DNA from: Verrucomicrobiaceae bacterium
GTDB lineage: Bacteria; Verrucomicrobiota; Verrucomicrobiia; Chthoniobacterales; Chthoniobacteraceae
Assembly: GCA_005791535.1 (NCBI GenBank)
Contig: SXWH01000013.1
Location: forward strand, 1-64,000
DNA: 64,000 nt
Direction of reading: 5' to 3'
Every line of letters begins with the position of its first letter. The stretch's first letter is position 1. The notes below the pieces were generated by a model. The model had not been told where the DNA came from. It made no database searches and saw only the letters and a program-made list of their open reading frames with translations. A program made the position numbers and the translations under genes. Positions 51,471 through 60,233 of the stretch are shown piece by piece.

Positions 51471-53776
51471 GTTTCGATACGTCCAAACTTGCTTCATTTC
51501 TGACATCCGGCAGCCGGCGGATTCACCTCATCGGCGTTGCAGGCTCGGGGATGAGCGGAATCGCGGGCCTCTGCATTTCGCTCGGGCATCGCGTGAGCGG
51601 CAGCGACAAGGCGACGACGATTGAGACGCAGCGGTTGCAGGGCGTGGGGTTGGATTTTTCGTCGCCCTCGAATCCCGAGAAGGTCTCCGATGCGGAACTC
51701 GTGATCTACTCGTCGGCGATCAAGCCCGGGCATCCGGATTTCGATGCGGCGAAAAACAACGGAATCGCGCTGGTGCGGCGGGCCGATGGGCTCGCAGCGA
51801 TCATGGGATTGAAGAAGGGAATCGTGATTGCCGGCATGCACGGCAAGACCACAACGAGTTCCATGGCAGCTCACGTGCTGAGGGTTGGTGGACTCCGGCC
51901 TTCCCACTACGTTGGCGCTGAGATTCCCATCCTCGGGGTAAATGCGCTTTGGGATTCGGGGGGCGAGTATTTCGTCGCCGAGGCCGATGAAAGCGATGGC
52001 ACGATCGTCGGCTACTATCCGGAGCACTCGATCATCCTGAACATCGAAGAGGAGCATCTCGACTTTTACGCGGACCTCGCGGCGATCGAGGCGGCGTTCA
52101 CGCAGCTTTTGTCACACACGAGAGGGAAGGTTTTCTACTGCGCCGACGACCCGAATGCGACACGGCTAGTCACCACCAAACACCACCAGCCGATCGCATT
52201 CGGGGAGTCGTGCGCAGCGCTTTACCGATTCGAGGCGGTTCACACGAAAGACTTCCAGTCGCACTTCGTGGTTACGCGTGCGGGCGAGCCGCTCGGAGCC
52301 GTGACGCTGAACGTCCCCGGTCGACACAATATCAGCAACGCCACCGCGGTGATTGCGCTGGCTACGGAACTCGGCGTGCCATTTCCAAAAATCGCAGAAG
52401 CCCTTGAGTCATTCCGTGGTGCGAAGCGGCGATTTGAGATCAAGTACCGCAGCGAGCGGTTCATGTTTGTGGACGATTACGGGCATCATCCCACCGAGAT
52501 TCGCGCGACTCTCGCCAGTGCAAGGCAGACGGGACGCAGGCGGATCATCGCGATGTTCCAGCCTCATCGATATACCCGCACGCAGGCGCTGAAGGATGAA
52601 TTTGGACGCGCGTTTGAGGACGCTGACGTGGTCGTGGTGGCAGACGTTTATGCTGCAAGCGAGCAGCCGATTCCGGGGGTCAGCGGGCAGACGATCGTTG
52701 ACGCGATAGCGCGGCAGACGGGCCAGGAAGGATGTTCTTTTCAGCCGAAGCGCGAGCAAATCGCCCTCGATGTGGGCCGGATCATTGAACCCGGCGACCT
52801 CGTGATTTCACTCGGTGCAGGCAACATTCACGAACAGGGAGCCGCGTTGGCAAAAGACGTAGCCGTGCTTGATGCGCTGTGTGGCGTCATGGGGGCCGGG
52901 ACTATCAAACTTTACGAACCGCTCGCGAAACACACGACAATGCGAATCGGCGGACCCGCGCAGTTCTGGGCTGAACCGGAGACCGAGGAGGGTTTTGCGC
53001 GGTTGGTGCGCTATTGCACCGAAAATCAAGTCTCGTTGTTTGTGATGGGACGCGGCTCAAATTTGCTCGTCCGCGATGGCGGAATCCGCGGCGTCGTCGT
53101 GCATCTGGCGCGCGGAGAATTTAAACGTCTGGAAGTGCACGGTGGTCTTATTTCCGCGGGCGTCGGCGTGAAGCAGCGTGAACTTGCGATTGCTGCGCGG
53201 GATGCCCAACTCGGTGGGTTCGAGTGGTTCGAGGGAATTCCCGGGAATGTCGGCGGCGCGCTTCGTATGAATGCCGGCGCAATGGGCGGGGAGACTTTCC
53301 GGCAGGTAGTAAGTGTGCGGTTTGTGGATTCGAAGGGAGAGTTTCACACCCGCACACCTGCGGAGATGGAAGTGCACTATCGCGATGTTGCGACGCTCGC
53401 GCGGAACTATGCTGTGAGCGCGATATTTCGCGGCTCGCCAGCGCCAGCCGACGAGATCGCGCGGAAGCTTGAGGAGAGCCAGCAGAAGCGCCGGACCTCG
53501 CAGCCGCGGGAATCGAGCGCCGGATGTATCTTTAAAAACCCGGGACCAGTGCCCGCGGGAAAACTGATCGAGGAACTCGGGCTCAAAGGCACACGCGTCG
53601 GCGGGGCAAAGGTTTCGGAAGTGCATGGCAACTTCATCGTGAATGACGGTAATGCAACCGCAGCGGACGTCCTCGGGCTCATCGAGCTCATCAAGGAAAA
53701 AACCCGCTCTGCGCGCGGAATTGAATTGCATACCGAGGTGCAGATTGTGGGCGAGGAGAAGGGAATTTACGGATGA
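51467..53776 (+). CDS. murC/murB: MurC-MurB fusion: UDP-MurNAc-L-alanine ligase plus UDP-enolpyruvylglucosamine reductase
   Basis: 769 residues in one frame. Residues 1 to about 470 are MurC: HLIGVAGSGMSGIAGL, GMHGKTTTSSMAAHVL, EADESDGTIVGYYPE, FVDDYGHHPTEI and MFQPHRYTRTQ. Residues about 480-769 are MurB: HTTMRIGGPAQFWAEPETEE, VMGRGSNLLVRDGGIRGVVV, FEWFEGIPGNVGGALRMNAGAMGGE and ESSAGCIFKNPGPVPAGKLIEE. The GC in AGCIFKNP replaces the usual catalytic Ser with Cys. The short C-terminal part is of the type II MurB kind. The fusion couples synthesis of UDP-MurNAc with addition of L-Ala. Confidence 0.96.
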   Translation: MSFDTSKLASFLTSGSRRIHLIGVAGSGMSGIAGLCISLGHRVSGSDKATTIETQRLQGVGLDFSSPSNPEKVSDAELVIYSSAIKPGHPDFDAAKNNGIALVRRADGLAAIMGLKKGIVIAGMHGKTTTSSMAAHVLRVGGLRPSHYVGAEIPILGVNALWDSGGEYFVAEADESDGTIVGYYPEHSIILNIEEEHLDFYADLAAIEAAFTQLLSHTRGKVFYCADDPNATRLVTTKHHQPIAFGESCAALYRFEAVHTKDFQSHFVVTRAGEPLGAVTLNVPGRHNISNATAVIALATELGVPFPKIAEALESFRGAKRRFEIKYRSERFMFVDDYGHHPTEIRATLASARQTGRRRIIAMFQPHRYTRTQALKDEFGRAFEDADVVVVADVYAASEQPIPGVSGQTIVDAIARQTGQEGCSFQPKREQIALDVGRIIEPGDLVISLGAGNIHEQGAALAKDVAVLDALCGVMGAGTIKLYEPLAKHTTMRIGGPAQFWAEPETEEGFARLVRYCTENQVSLFVMGRGSNLLVRDGGIRGVVVHLARGEFKRLEVHGGLISAGVGVKQRELAIAARDAQLGGFEWFEGIPGNVGGALRMNAGAMGGETFRQVVSVRFVDSKGEFHTRTPAEMEVHYRDVATLARNYAVSAIFRGSPAPADEIARKLEESQQKRRTSQPRESSAGCIFKNPGPVPAGKLIEELGLKGTRVGGAKVSEVHGNFIVNDGNATAADVLGLIELIKEKTRSARGIELHTEVQIVGEEKGIYG

Positions 53777-53815
53777 GTTTGAAAGAAATGCCGTCATCGT
53801 CCGTATCATTGATTG

Positions 53816-54751
53816 ATGAAACTCACTCAAATGCCGCTTAGCCTCGCAAATCGTAAAATCGCAGTCCTCATGGGAGGTCCGGGCTCGGAACGCCGCGTTT
53901 CCCTCAAATCCGGTGAGGGTGTTGTTGGTGCGCTCGAGTCGCTCGGTGCGATCGTTTCGCCAATCGTTGTGGATAACGCGGGTTTCGCGCTGCCCGAAGG
54001 CATCGAGCTCGCGTTCAACGTCATTCACGGCACATTCGGTGAGGACGGTCAGTTGCAGCGCGAGCTTGAGCGACGGGGCGTGCCTTACACCGGCGAAGGT
54101 GTGCGGGGAAGCGAACTCGCCATCGATAAAATCGCGACCAAACAGCGGCTGATTGAGCGCGGTGTTCCGACGGCTTCGTTTGAGATCCTTCGCGATGGAG
54201 CAAAGCCGACGCTCCTGCTGCCCTTTGTTTTGAAGGCTCCGAAGGAAGGAAGCAGCGTCGGCGTGTATATCGTCAAGGACGCTGCGGAGCTTGAGAAATC
54301 GCTCGCCGAGGCTTGGAAATTCGGGCGCGAGTTGCTTGTTGAGCAGTTTGTTTCCGGGCGCGAACTGACGGTTGGAATTGTCGGTGATTTGGCCCTGCCG
54401 GTGATCGAAATCGTGGCAAAGAAGGACTTCTACAACTTCGAGAACAAGTACACGTGGATGAACCCAAATGCGGCGGGCGCGGATCACTTTTGTCCCGCTC
54501 CGATTTCGCCGGAACTCACGGCGCTCGTGCAGCGCACAGGAATCGCAGCGCACCGTGCGCTCGATCTTGAAGTGTACAGCAGAGTTGATATTCTCCTCAC
54601 CGACGCGGGTGAGCCGTTCGTTTTGGAAGTGAACACGATTCCAGGAATGACGCCGTCGTCGCTTCTGCCCGAAGCCGCAGCAGCTGTGGGCATCGGCTAC
54701 GCAGAGCTCTGCCGCCGCATCGCCGAACTTTCTTTAGCCCGAGCCAACTAA
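53816..54751 (+). CDS. ddl: D-alanine--D-alanine ligase
   Basis: 311 residues from ATG 53816. ATP-grasp motifs: IAVLMGGPGSERRVSLKSGEGV, IHGTFGEDGQLQRELERRGVPYTG, FVLKAPKEGSSVGVYIV, LLVEQFVSGRELTVGIVGDLALPVIEI and FVLEVNTIPGMTPSSLLPEAAA. It makes the D-Ala-D-Ala dipeptide used by MurF. The 39-bp gap before it is small for the operon. Confidence 0.96.
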   Translation: MKLTQMPLSLANRKIAVLMGGPGSERRVSLKSGEGVVGALESLGAIVSPIVVDNAGFALPEGIELAFNVIHGTFGEDGQLQRELERRGVPYTGEGVRGSELAIDKIATKQRLIERGVPTASFEILRDGAKPTLLLPFVLKAPKEGSSVGVYIVKDAAELEKSLAEAWKFGRELLVEQFVSGRELTVGIVGDLALPVIEIVAKKDFYNFENKYTWMNPNAAGADHFCPAPISPELTALVQRTGIAAHRALDLEVYSRVDILLTDAGEPFVLEVNTIPGMTPSSLLPEAAAAVGIGYAELCRRIAELSLARAN

Positions 54752-54760
54752 ACTACGATC

Positions 54761-55831
54761 ATGAGCCGCCGCCGCACTCGAAACACCCGGATGACACCAG
54801 CCCGCCAGCGCAAGAAGGAGCTGTTCGCGGAAGTGAACGCCCGCGGCGGCCGGGAGCGTTGGTCGCGACTCGGGATTTGGGTCGGGCGTTTGTTGCGGTG
54901 TTCGGTCGCGCTGGGCCTGATTTACGGAATCTACGTCGGCGCGACGCTGGGATATAAAAACCTTTTTTGGGAAAATCCGGATTACGCGTTGAAGGATGTA
55001 TCCGTGAAGACGGACGGTTCCTCGCTGACGCGGGAGCAGGTGATTGCCACGGCTGGTCTGAAATTTGGAAAGAACATTCTTTCCTACAGCCTGCCGGATT
55101 TGAAAGAAGCGCTCCGGAAGCTGCCGCAGGTTGAGGTTGCGGAAGTGCGGAGGTATCTGCCGAACCGTATGGAGATTCGTATCAAGGAGCGAAAACCCGT
55201 TGCCTGGGTGACGGCGAGTGCTGCGGACGATGTGCGGACAAATCAAAAAAGCTATCTCGTGGACATTCAGGGGGAATGGTTCCGGCCGCGCCTTGTGGTG
55301 CACGAATTCGAAACGCTGCCGGTCATCACGGGGGTTGTTACGGACAATCTTCAACCGCGCGAGGCAATCCGGAGCGAGGAGTTGATGGCGGCTCTGGAAC
55401 TGATCGAGAAGAACACCAAGTCACCGCGTTTTCAGGTGCGCACAATCGATATCTCGAAAGGCTACTGCGTGATCGTGAAGAGCCAGGACGGCATGGAGAT
55501 TACCTTTGGGCTTTCCGATATCGACGCGCAGCTCGCGAAGCTCGATGAGGTGCGGAAGCTTGAGCGTTCCCTCTCGCAACAGGTGGCGTCCACAAACTTG
55601 ATCCCGTCGCGGAACATTCCAATCCGCTGGGTCCCGCCGCTGCCGCCGGAGGATGCGGATTTTCCTCCGAAGCCGGTCGAGACAGCCAAACCCGCGACGA
55701 AGGACTTGAAGGCGAAGCCGGTTGTCAAAAAGCCCGAGCCGAAAAAAGAGTCCAAGCCGGAACCGAAGAAGGAGCCGAAGAAGTCGAATCCCGACAACGG
55801 CCTCTACAAACCATTTTTGATGCGCGCGTAA
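54761..55831 (+). CDS. ftsQ: Division protein FtsQ with a Lys/Pro-rich C-terminal tail
   Basis: 356 residues. A basic cytoplasmic start leads to one membrane helix (LLRCSVALGLIYGIYVGATL), then the POTRA domain (ALKDVSVKTDGSSLTREQVI, KLPQVEVAEVRRYLPNRMEIRIKERKPVAWV) and the FtsQ beta domain (YLVDIQGEWFRPRL, LPVITGVVTDNLQ). The last 60 residues are low-complexity Lys/Pro/Glu (KPEPKKESKPEPKKEPKKS), periplasmic and unusual. FtsQ bridges early and late division proteins. Confidence 0.9.
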   Translation: MSRRRTRNTRMTPARQRKKELFAEVNARGGRERWSRLGIWVGRLLRCSVALGLIYGIYVGATLGYKNLFWENPDYALKDVSVKTDGSSLTREQVIATAGLKFGKNILSYSLPDLKEALRKLPQVEVAEVRRYLPNRMEIRIKERKPVAWVTASAADDVRTNQKSYLVDIQGEWFRPRLVVHEFETLPVITGVVTDNLQPREAIRSEELMAALELIEKNTKSPRFQVRTIDISKGYCVIVKSQDGMEITFGLSDIDAQLAKLDEVRKLERSLSQQVASTNLIPSRNIPIRWVPPLPPEDADFPPKPVETAKPATKDLKAKPVVKKPEPKKESKPEPKKEPKKSNPDNGLYKPFLMRA

Positions 55832-57039
55832 TGGCCCGGGAAGAAATAGTCGTGGGAATGGAGATCGGCACATCGAAAGTGTGTGTCGTCGTTGGTGAGA
55901 TCAAATCTGATCGGAGCATCAAGATCGTCGGCGTCGGTGAAGCGGCATCCCGTGGCGTGCGGAAGGGAGAGATTGTTGATTTCGACATCTGCGGAAAATG
56001 CATTCGCGAAGCCGTGGTGGAGGCTGAGGAGAAGAGCGACGTTCTCATCAAGAACATCTATCTCGGAATCACCGGAGCTCACATGGAGAGCTTCAACAGC
56101 CGTGGCGTGCACTCATTGCCGGACGACCGCGACGAGATTGGCCCGGAGGACGTGGAGGCTGTGCAGGAAAAGGCGCGCGATATTTCTGTGTCGTCCCAGA
56201 ACAGTTTCGTGCACACGATTCTTCAGCACTACTACGTCGATGGCAACGAAGGCGTGATCAATCCAATCGGCATGTTTGGCCGCACGCTGGAGGCTGATTT
56301 TCACATTGTTCACGGCGTCACGAGCCGGATTAAGAACATCATCCGCTGCGTGAAGCAGCTCGATCTGGAGGTCGAGGATATCGTTTTTAACCCGTACGCG
56401 GCAGCCCAGGTTGTGCTCGACCCGCAGCACAAAACGATTGGAGCGCTGATGATCGACATGGGCGGCGGAACGACGGGATACATGGCCTACGTGGATGGTG
56501 CGGCGAAACATAGCGGCGTGCTCGGGCTCGGCGGCGATCATATTACGAATGATCTCTCCATCGGTTTGCGCATCCCAATGGCGAAGGCGGAGAAATTGAA
56601 AATCGAACACGGGTGTGTGACGCTTGGAAACTCCGGTGCCGGCGACGTGATTTCGCTTCGTGATGAACACGGATTTGCAGGCCGCGAGATCGAGCGGGAG
56701 ACCTTGAATACGATTATTCACCTTCGTGTTCGCGAAACTCTGGAGCTTCTGAAGAAGCGTTTGATCAACGAGAACGTGCTCGATTTGCTCGGCGCGGGAA
56801 TTGTTCTGACGGGCGGCAGTTCGATGCTCCGTGGTGTGAAAAATCTGGCCGAGGAAGTGTTCGGGTTGCCGGTGCAACTCACGCGCCCGCCAAACCTGGC
56901 CGGCAACGTTTCGGCATTTGAAAATCCGAAGTACTCAACGGCGATTGGGCTCGTGAAGTGGGCTCAAGCTACGTTCGAGCTCGAGAACAAGGGCTTCTTC
57001 GGCCGGATTCGCGACTGGCTTGTGTCGGGAAGGAAATAG
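55831..57039 (+). CDS. ftsA: Division protein FtsA
   Basis: 402 residues; its ATG overlaps the ftsQ stop by 1 bp. Actin-like motifs: VVGMEIGTSKVCVVVGEI (phosphate 1), GEIVDFDICGKCIREAV, DISVSSQNSFVHTILQHYYVDG, ALMIDMGGGTTGYMAYVDGA (phosphate 2) and GIVLTGGSSMLRGVKNLAEEVFG. The C-terminus GFFGRIRDWLVSGRK is an amphipathic membrane-targeting helix. It tethers FtsZ to the membrane. Confidence 0.96.
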   Translation: MAREEIVVGMEIGTSKVCVVVGEIKSDRSIKIVGVGEAASRGVRKGEIVDFDICGKCIREAVVEAEEKSDVLIKNIYLGITGAHMESFNSRGVHSLPDDRDEIGPEDVEAVQEKARDISVSSQNSFVHTILQHYYVDGNEGVINPIGMFGRTLEADFHIVHGVTSRIKNIIRCVKQLDLEVEDIVFNPYAAAQVVLDPQHKTIGALMIDMGGGTTGYMAYVDGAAKHSGVLGLGGDHITNDLSIGLRIPMAKAEKLKIEHGCVTLGNSGAGDVISLRDEHGFAGREIERETLNTIIHLRVRETLELLKKRLINENVLDLLGAGIVLTGGSSMLRGVKNLAEEVFGLPVQLTRPPNLAGNVSAFENPKYSTAIGLVKWAQATFELENKGFFGRIRDWLVSGRK

Positions 57040-57058
57040 CCGCGCCAACTTTGAAACT

Positions 57059-58294
57059 ATGATCGAACTGCCAAGGACACCGAAATCAAAGCGGCCCGTA
57101 ATCCGGATTGCGGGCGTCGGACGCTCCGGTTGTATCGTGCTGGAGGCGCTGATGGACGGTCACGTGGACGGAGCGCGATTTGTGGCGATGAATACCGATG
57201 CATCCCTCCTTGCTGCCTCGGGCGCTCGCGAGAAGGTGCAACTCGGCACACGTGGAACGGGAGCGGGGGGCGACCCGGATGAAGGCTACACTGCCGCCGA
57301 GGAGTCCGCGCAAATTGTGCGGGAGTCGATGGAGGGCGTCGATCTGCTGATTCTCTGCACCGGCCTCGGTGGCGGGACAGGAAGCGGCGCGACCCCTACG
57401 ATTGCGAACATCGCGCACGAGTGCGGTGCGACGGTCGTGGCGGTGGTCACGCTGCCATTTTCGTTCGAGGGAAAACGGCGGCGGCAGCAGGCCGAGGCTG
57501 CGCTCGAAGAGTTGTCACGGCAGGCCCGGATGGTCCTCTGCTTTGAAAATGATCGGATGTCCGATCTCGCTGGCGAGGACGCCTCGGCTCACCACGCGTT
57601 TTCTGCGGCGGACGGAGTTTTGTGCGACGCAATACGCGCGATTGTCGGGATGGTGAACGGCAGCGGACTGCTGCATGCCGGGCTCGACGAACTTTCGAAT
57701 GCATTGAGCCGCGCGGACAGCAGGTGTCTATTCGGCCACGGTTCCAGTGATTCCGGCGATCGTGCTGTGGAGGCGGTTGAGATGGCTTTGCAAAGCCCGC
57801 TGATGGACTGCGGCCAGATGCTCGCGGAGGCGCGGGACATCGTTGTGCATGTTGCTGCCGGTCCCGGTCTCACGCTCGCGGAGCTCGGAGCCGTAATGGA
57901 GCAGGTTCAGCGGCACATTAACGACCACGCCAGAATGCATCTCGGCGTCTCCGCCGATGATCGGTTCGGTGATCGGCTTGAGGTGACGATTATCTCTGCG
58001 ACCGGAAGTGATCCCGTGGAGCCCGCGCAGAAGCCCGTCCGGAGAACGCCCGTGGCGTCGGTGGTTGCAACTCCAGCACCCCAGCGCGACGCGGTTCCTG
58101 CTCCGTCACTATTCGGGGCAATCGGCGCCGATGACGACGACGATGTCCACTCGGGCGGGAAAAAGGCGAAGGTCGAGCAGATGCAATTCGAGCCGGTCAG
58201 CCGGGGGCGTTTCGAGAAGAGCGAGCCGACTATCGTGGACGGTCAGGATCTGGATATCCCGACATTTTTGCGCAAAGGATTCCGCCTGAAGTAA
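57059..58294 (+). CDS. ftsZ: Divergent FtsZ
   Basis: 411 residues from ATG 57059, last gene of the dcw operon. The tubulin GTP signature GGGTGSG lies at 104-110 and TLPFSFEGKRRRQQAE is typical. The C-terminal tail DIPTFLRKGFRLK fits the FtsA/ZipA-binding peptide, after a long disordered linker (about 325-395). Two regions are altered. The first G-loop reads GVGRSGCIVLEAL (usual GVGGGGGNAVN). The T7 loop, normally NVDFADV, reads HAGLDEL at 206-212: the Asn and first Asp are lost and the second Asp is Glu. Length and spacing match ordinary FtsZ, so it is alignable throughout. It should form the division ring, perhaps with altered GTPase. Confidence 0.93.
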   Translation: MIELPRTPKSKRPVIRIAGVGRSGCIVLEALMDGHVDGARFVAMNTDASLLAASGAREKVQLGTRGTGAGGDPDEGYTAAEESAQIVRESMEGVDLLILCTGLGGGTGSGATPTIANIAHECGATVVAVVTLPFSFEGKRRRQQAEAALEELSRQARMVLCFENDRMSDLAGEDASAHHAFSAADGVLCDAIRAIVGMVNGSGLLHAGLDELSNALSRADSRCLFGHGSSDSGDRAVEAVEMALQSPLMDCGQMLAEARDIVVHVAAGPGLTLAELGAVMEQVQRHINDHARMHLGVSADDRFGDRLEVTIISATGSDPVEPAQKPVRRTPVASVVATPAPQRDAVPAPSLFGAIGADDDDDVHSGGKKAKVEQMQFEPVSRGRFEKSEPTIVDGQDLDIPTFLRKGFRLK

Positions 58295-58305
58295 CCGAAC
58301 GCGAG

Positions 58306-59001
58306 TTACAGACCGGGCACTCTCGCGTAACCGACGAAGCGGGCGCGGCTCCCTGGTTTCGGCAAGGTGAAATCGAATACACTCACACCGTTGCGCTTTA
58401 CGCCGCGGTATCTCCGTCCATCGCTGGCGCCGGCCATCACGGGCGCTCCGGTGGCCTTCTCGCGTCCGAGATAGACCATCGCGTGGGAGATAGGCGGATT
58501 GCGATTTACGTCATAGGTGCCTTCCCAAAAAAGGAGGTCGCCGGGACGAAGGCCGCGGAGCTGAGGGTCGTTCAAGTCCGTGGCGTCGCACTCACGCAAG
58601 GTGCCGTGGTATTGCGTCCACAGGTATATGGAACTGGCGTCGCGGGGCGGGTTCTTCAGGCCCATGTAACGGAGGAGAAAGTGAATGGTTCCGCTGCAAT
58701 CCATGCCGCCGTTTGCCGGGTCCGCCGAGCCGAAGCGGTAAGACAGCCGGCACTTTGTGAGGTGAAGCGCGCCGTTGATGAACTTCTGGGCCATCGGCGA
58801 TTGCGCCCCGAATTCCGCGAGGTCCGTGGGATTCAGCGTGGCCTGAGCGCCGATTTGAACTGGCGTCGAGCGGTCATCGCTGCCGTCATCATCGTATGAT
58901 TGTGCCGCGCTTGTCCGCTTCCCTGCGGCCTTGGATGCTTTGGGCGCGGCCGCCGCGGAAAGCGCCGCGGCGAGTATAAAAGTGACGACTTTGGAAAGCA
59001 T
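58306..59001 (-). CDS. Secreted NlpC/P60-family cell-wall hydrolase
   Basis: 231 residues from ATG 59001, which opens a signal peptide (LSKVVTFILAAALSAAAAP). After a charged linker, the NlpC/P60 domain shows the catalytic cysteine in GGMDCSGTIHFLLRYMGL, then LRGLRPGDLLFWEG and the histidine in ISHAMVYLGRE, and a closing GYARVPGL. Such enzymes usually cut peptidoglycan stem peptides between D-glutamate and diaminopimelate. It is convergent with ftsZ, 11 bp away, so the link to division may be chance. Confidence 0.88.
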   Translation of the reverse strand: MLSKVVTFILAAALSAAAAPKASKAAGKRTSAAQSYDDDGSDDRSTPVQIGAQATLNPTDLAEFGAQSPMAQKFINGALHLTKCRLSYRFGSADPANGGMDCSGTIHFLLRYMGLKNPPRDASSIYLWTQYHGTLRECDATDLNDPQLRGLRPGDLLFWEGTYDVNRNPPISHAMVYLGREKATGAPVMAGASDGRRYRGVKRNGVSVFDFTLPKPGSRARFVGYARVPGL

Positions 59002-59216
59002 GGCGCGTATTTGCCGAACGTTCCGGATGCGGGCAAGTGCACATTTGGCGTCGTTAACGGGGGCGGGGTTGCCGGTTGCATCCTGCGCCCGAAACTGCGA
59101 TCTGCGCTGCGTGAAATTTCGATCCCGAAAGCCTGAGCCGGCAGCAACGACCAATGCAATTCCTTGGCGGCCTGTGCGAATGAAAGGCGTGCGGTAGTTC
59201 CGAATTTTCGAATCCC

Positions 59217-60233
59217 ATGGATGACCTCAAAAGGACAAAGACGAACCTGCTGTTGATTCTCGGATTGGGGCTGATGGTGCTGATTTGGCAGACGCAGACC
59301 AACGCGAAGCTGACCGTCTATTGCGCACACGATTCGATTTTCGCCGAGGAGGTGCTCCGCGAATTCGAGCGGCGTGAGGGGATCCCTGTTGAGGTGAAGT
59401 TTGATTCCGAGGCGACCAAATCGCTCGGTCTTGTTGAGCGCATCATTCGTGAGGACGGGCAGCCGTCTTGCGATGTTTTCTGGAACAATGAAATGCTCGG
59501 CACGCTCGATCTTGCGCGGCGCGGATTGCTAACCGAGTACAAGGGCCCCGGATGGGAGCGGACTCCGCCGCAGTGGCGGGACGACGCGGGATTGTGGGCC
59601 GGGTTTGGCGGACGCCTGCGGATGAAAATCGTGAACACGACGCGTGCCGACCATGGCGACCCAGTGGCGGGAAATGCGGCGCATTTTGCAATCGCGAAGC
59701 CGCTTTATGGCACGACGCTCACGCACTTCTCTTCGCTTTGGAGCATCTGGGGGCCGGAGCGTACAAAAGCCTGGCACTCCGATATCCGGACGGCCGGTGT
59801 GCAAGTCGTCAACGGAAACGCGGTAGTTCGGGACCTTGTAGCGTCTGGTTCCGTAGGTGCTGGCTGGACGGACTCGGATGACTATTTCAGCGCGAAGGAG
59901 GCCGGCAAGCCGGTGAATGCTGTACCGGTTTTTGCGGAGGATGGCGCGGCGATTTGCATCCCGAATACCGTAGCGATTTTGAAAGGCGCGAGCCGGCCCG
60001 ACCACGCGCGAAAACTCGCGGATTTTCTACTCTCTGCGCGGACTGAGATTCGGCTCGCGAATTCAAAGGCGAGGCAGATCCCGCTCGGCCCGCTCACCGA
60101 GGAACAGCGTGCTTCGCTGCCGGAAGAGGTTCGCGAATGGCTGCCAGCCGCAGAGCGAAGTGTCCCACTGAAGGGCATGCTCGACGCACGGAACGGGTGT
60201 CTGGACTGGCTGCGGGCGGAATACGTCAAATGA
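59217..60233 (+). CDS. ABC importer substrate-binding protein (iron(III)-type family)
   Basis: 338 residues. A hydrophobic N-terminal anchor (LLLILGLGLMVLIWQTQT) precedes the type II binding fold: LTVYCAHDSIFAEEVLREFERREGIPVEVKFDSE, CDVFWNNEMLGTLDLARRGLL, GVQVVNGNAVVRDLVASGSVGAGWTDSDDYFSAKEAGKPV and the C-terminal LRAEYVK. The family contains iron, thiamine and 2-aminoethylphosphonate binders. The paired tyrosines of ferric-binding proteins are not obvious, so the ligand is not assigned. Its stop overlaps the permease ATG by 4 bp. Confidence 0.85.
   Translation: MDDLKRTKTNLLLILGLGLMVLIWQTQTNAKLTVYCAHDSIFAEEVLREFERREGIPVEVKFDSEATKSLGLVERIIREDGQPSCDVFWNNEMLGTLDLARRGLLTEYKGPGWERTPPQWRDDAGLWAGFGGRLRMKIVNTTRADHGDPVAGNAAHFAIAKPLYGTTLTHFSSLWSIWGPERTKAWHSDIRTAGVQVVNGNAVVRDLVASGSVGAGWTDSDDYFSAKEAGKPVNAVPVFAEDGAAICIPNTVAILKGASRPDHARKLADFLLSARTEIRLANSKARQIPLGPLTEEQRASLPEEVREWLPAAERSVPLKGMLDARNGCLDWLRAEYVK

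Noticed and set aside
53057-54553. 498-codon minus frame across murC-murB and ddl
   Set aside because: Antisense to two confidently identified enzymes and without family motifs.
59217-60233. Naming the binding protein as a ferric-iron carrier (FbpA)
   Set aside because: The fold family fits, but the diagnostic adjacent tyrosines were not found, so the ligand is left open.
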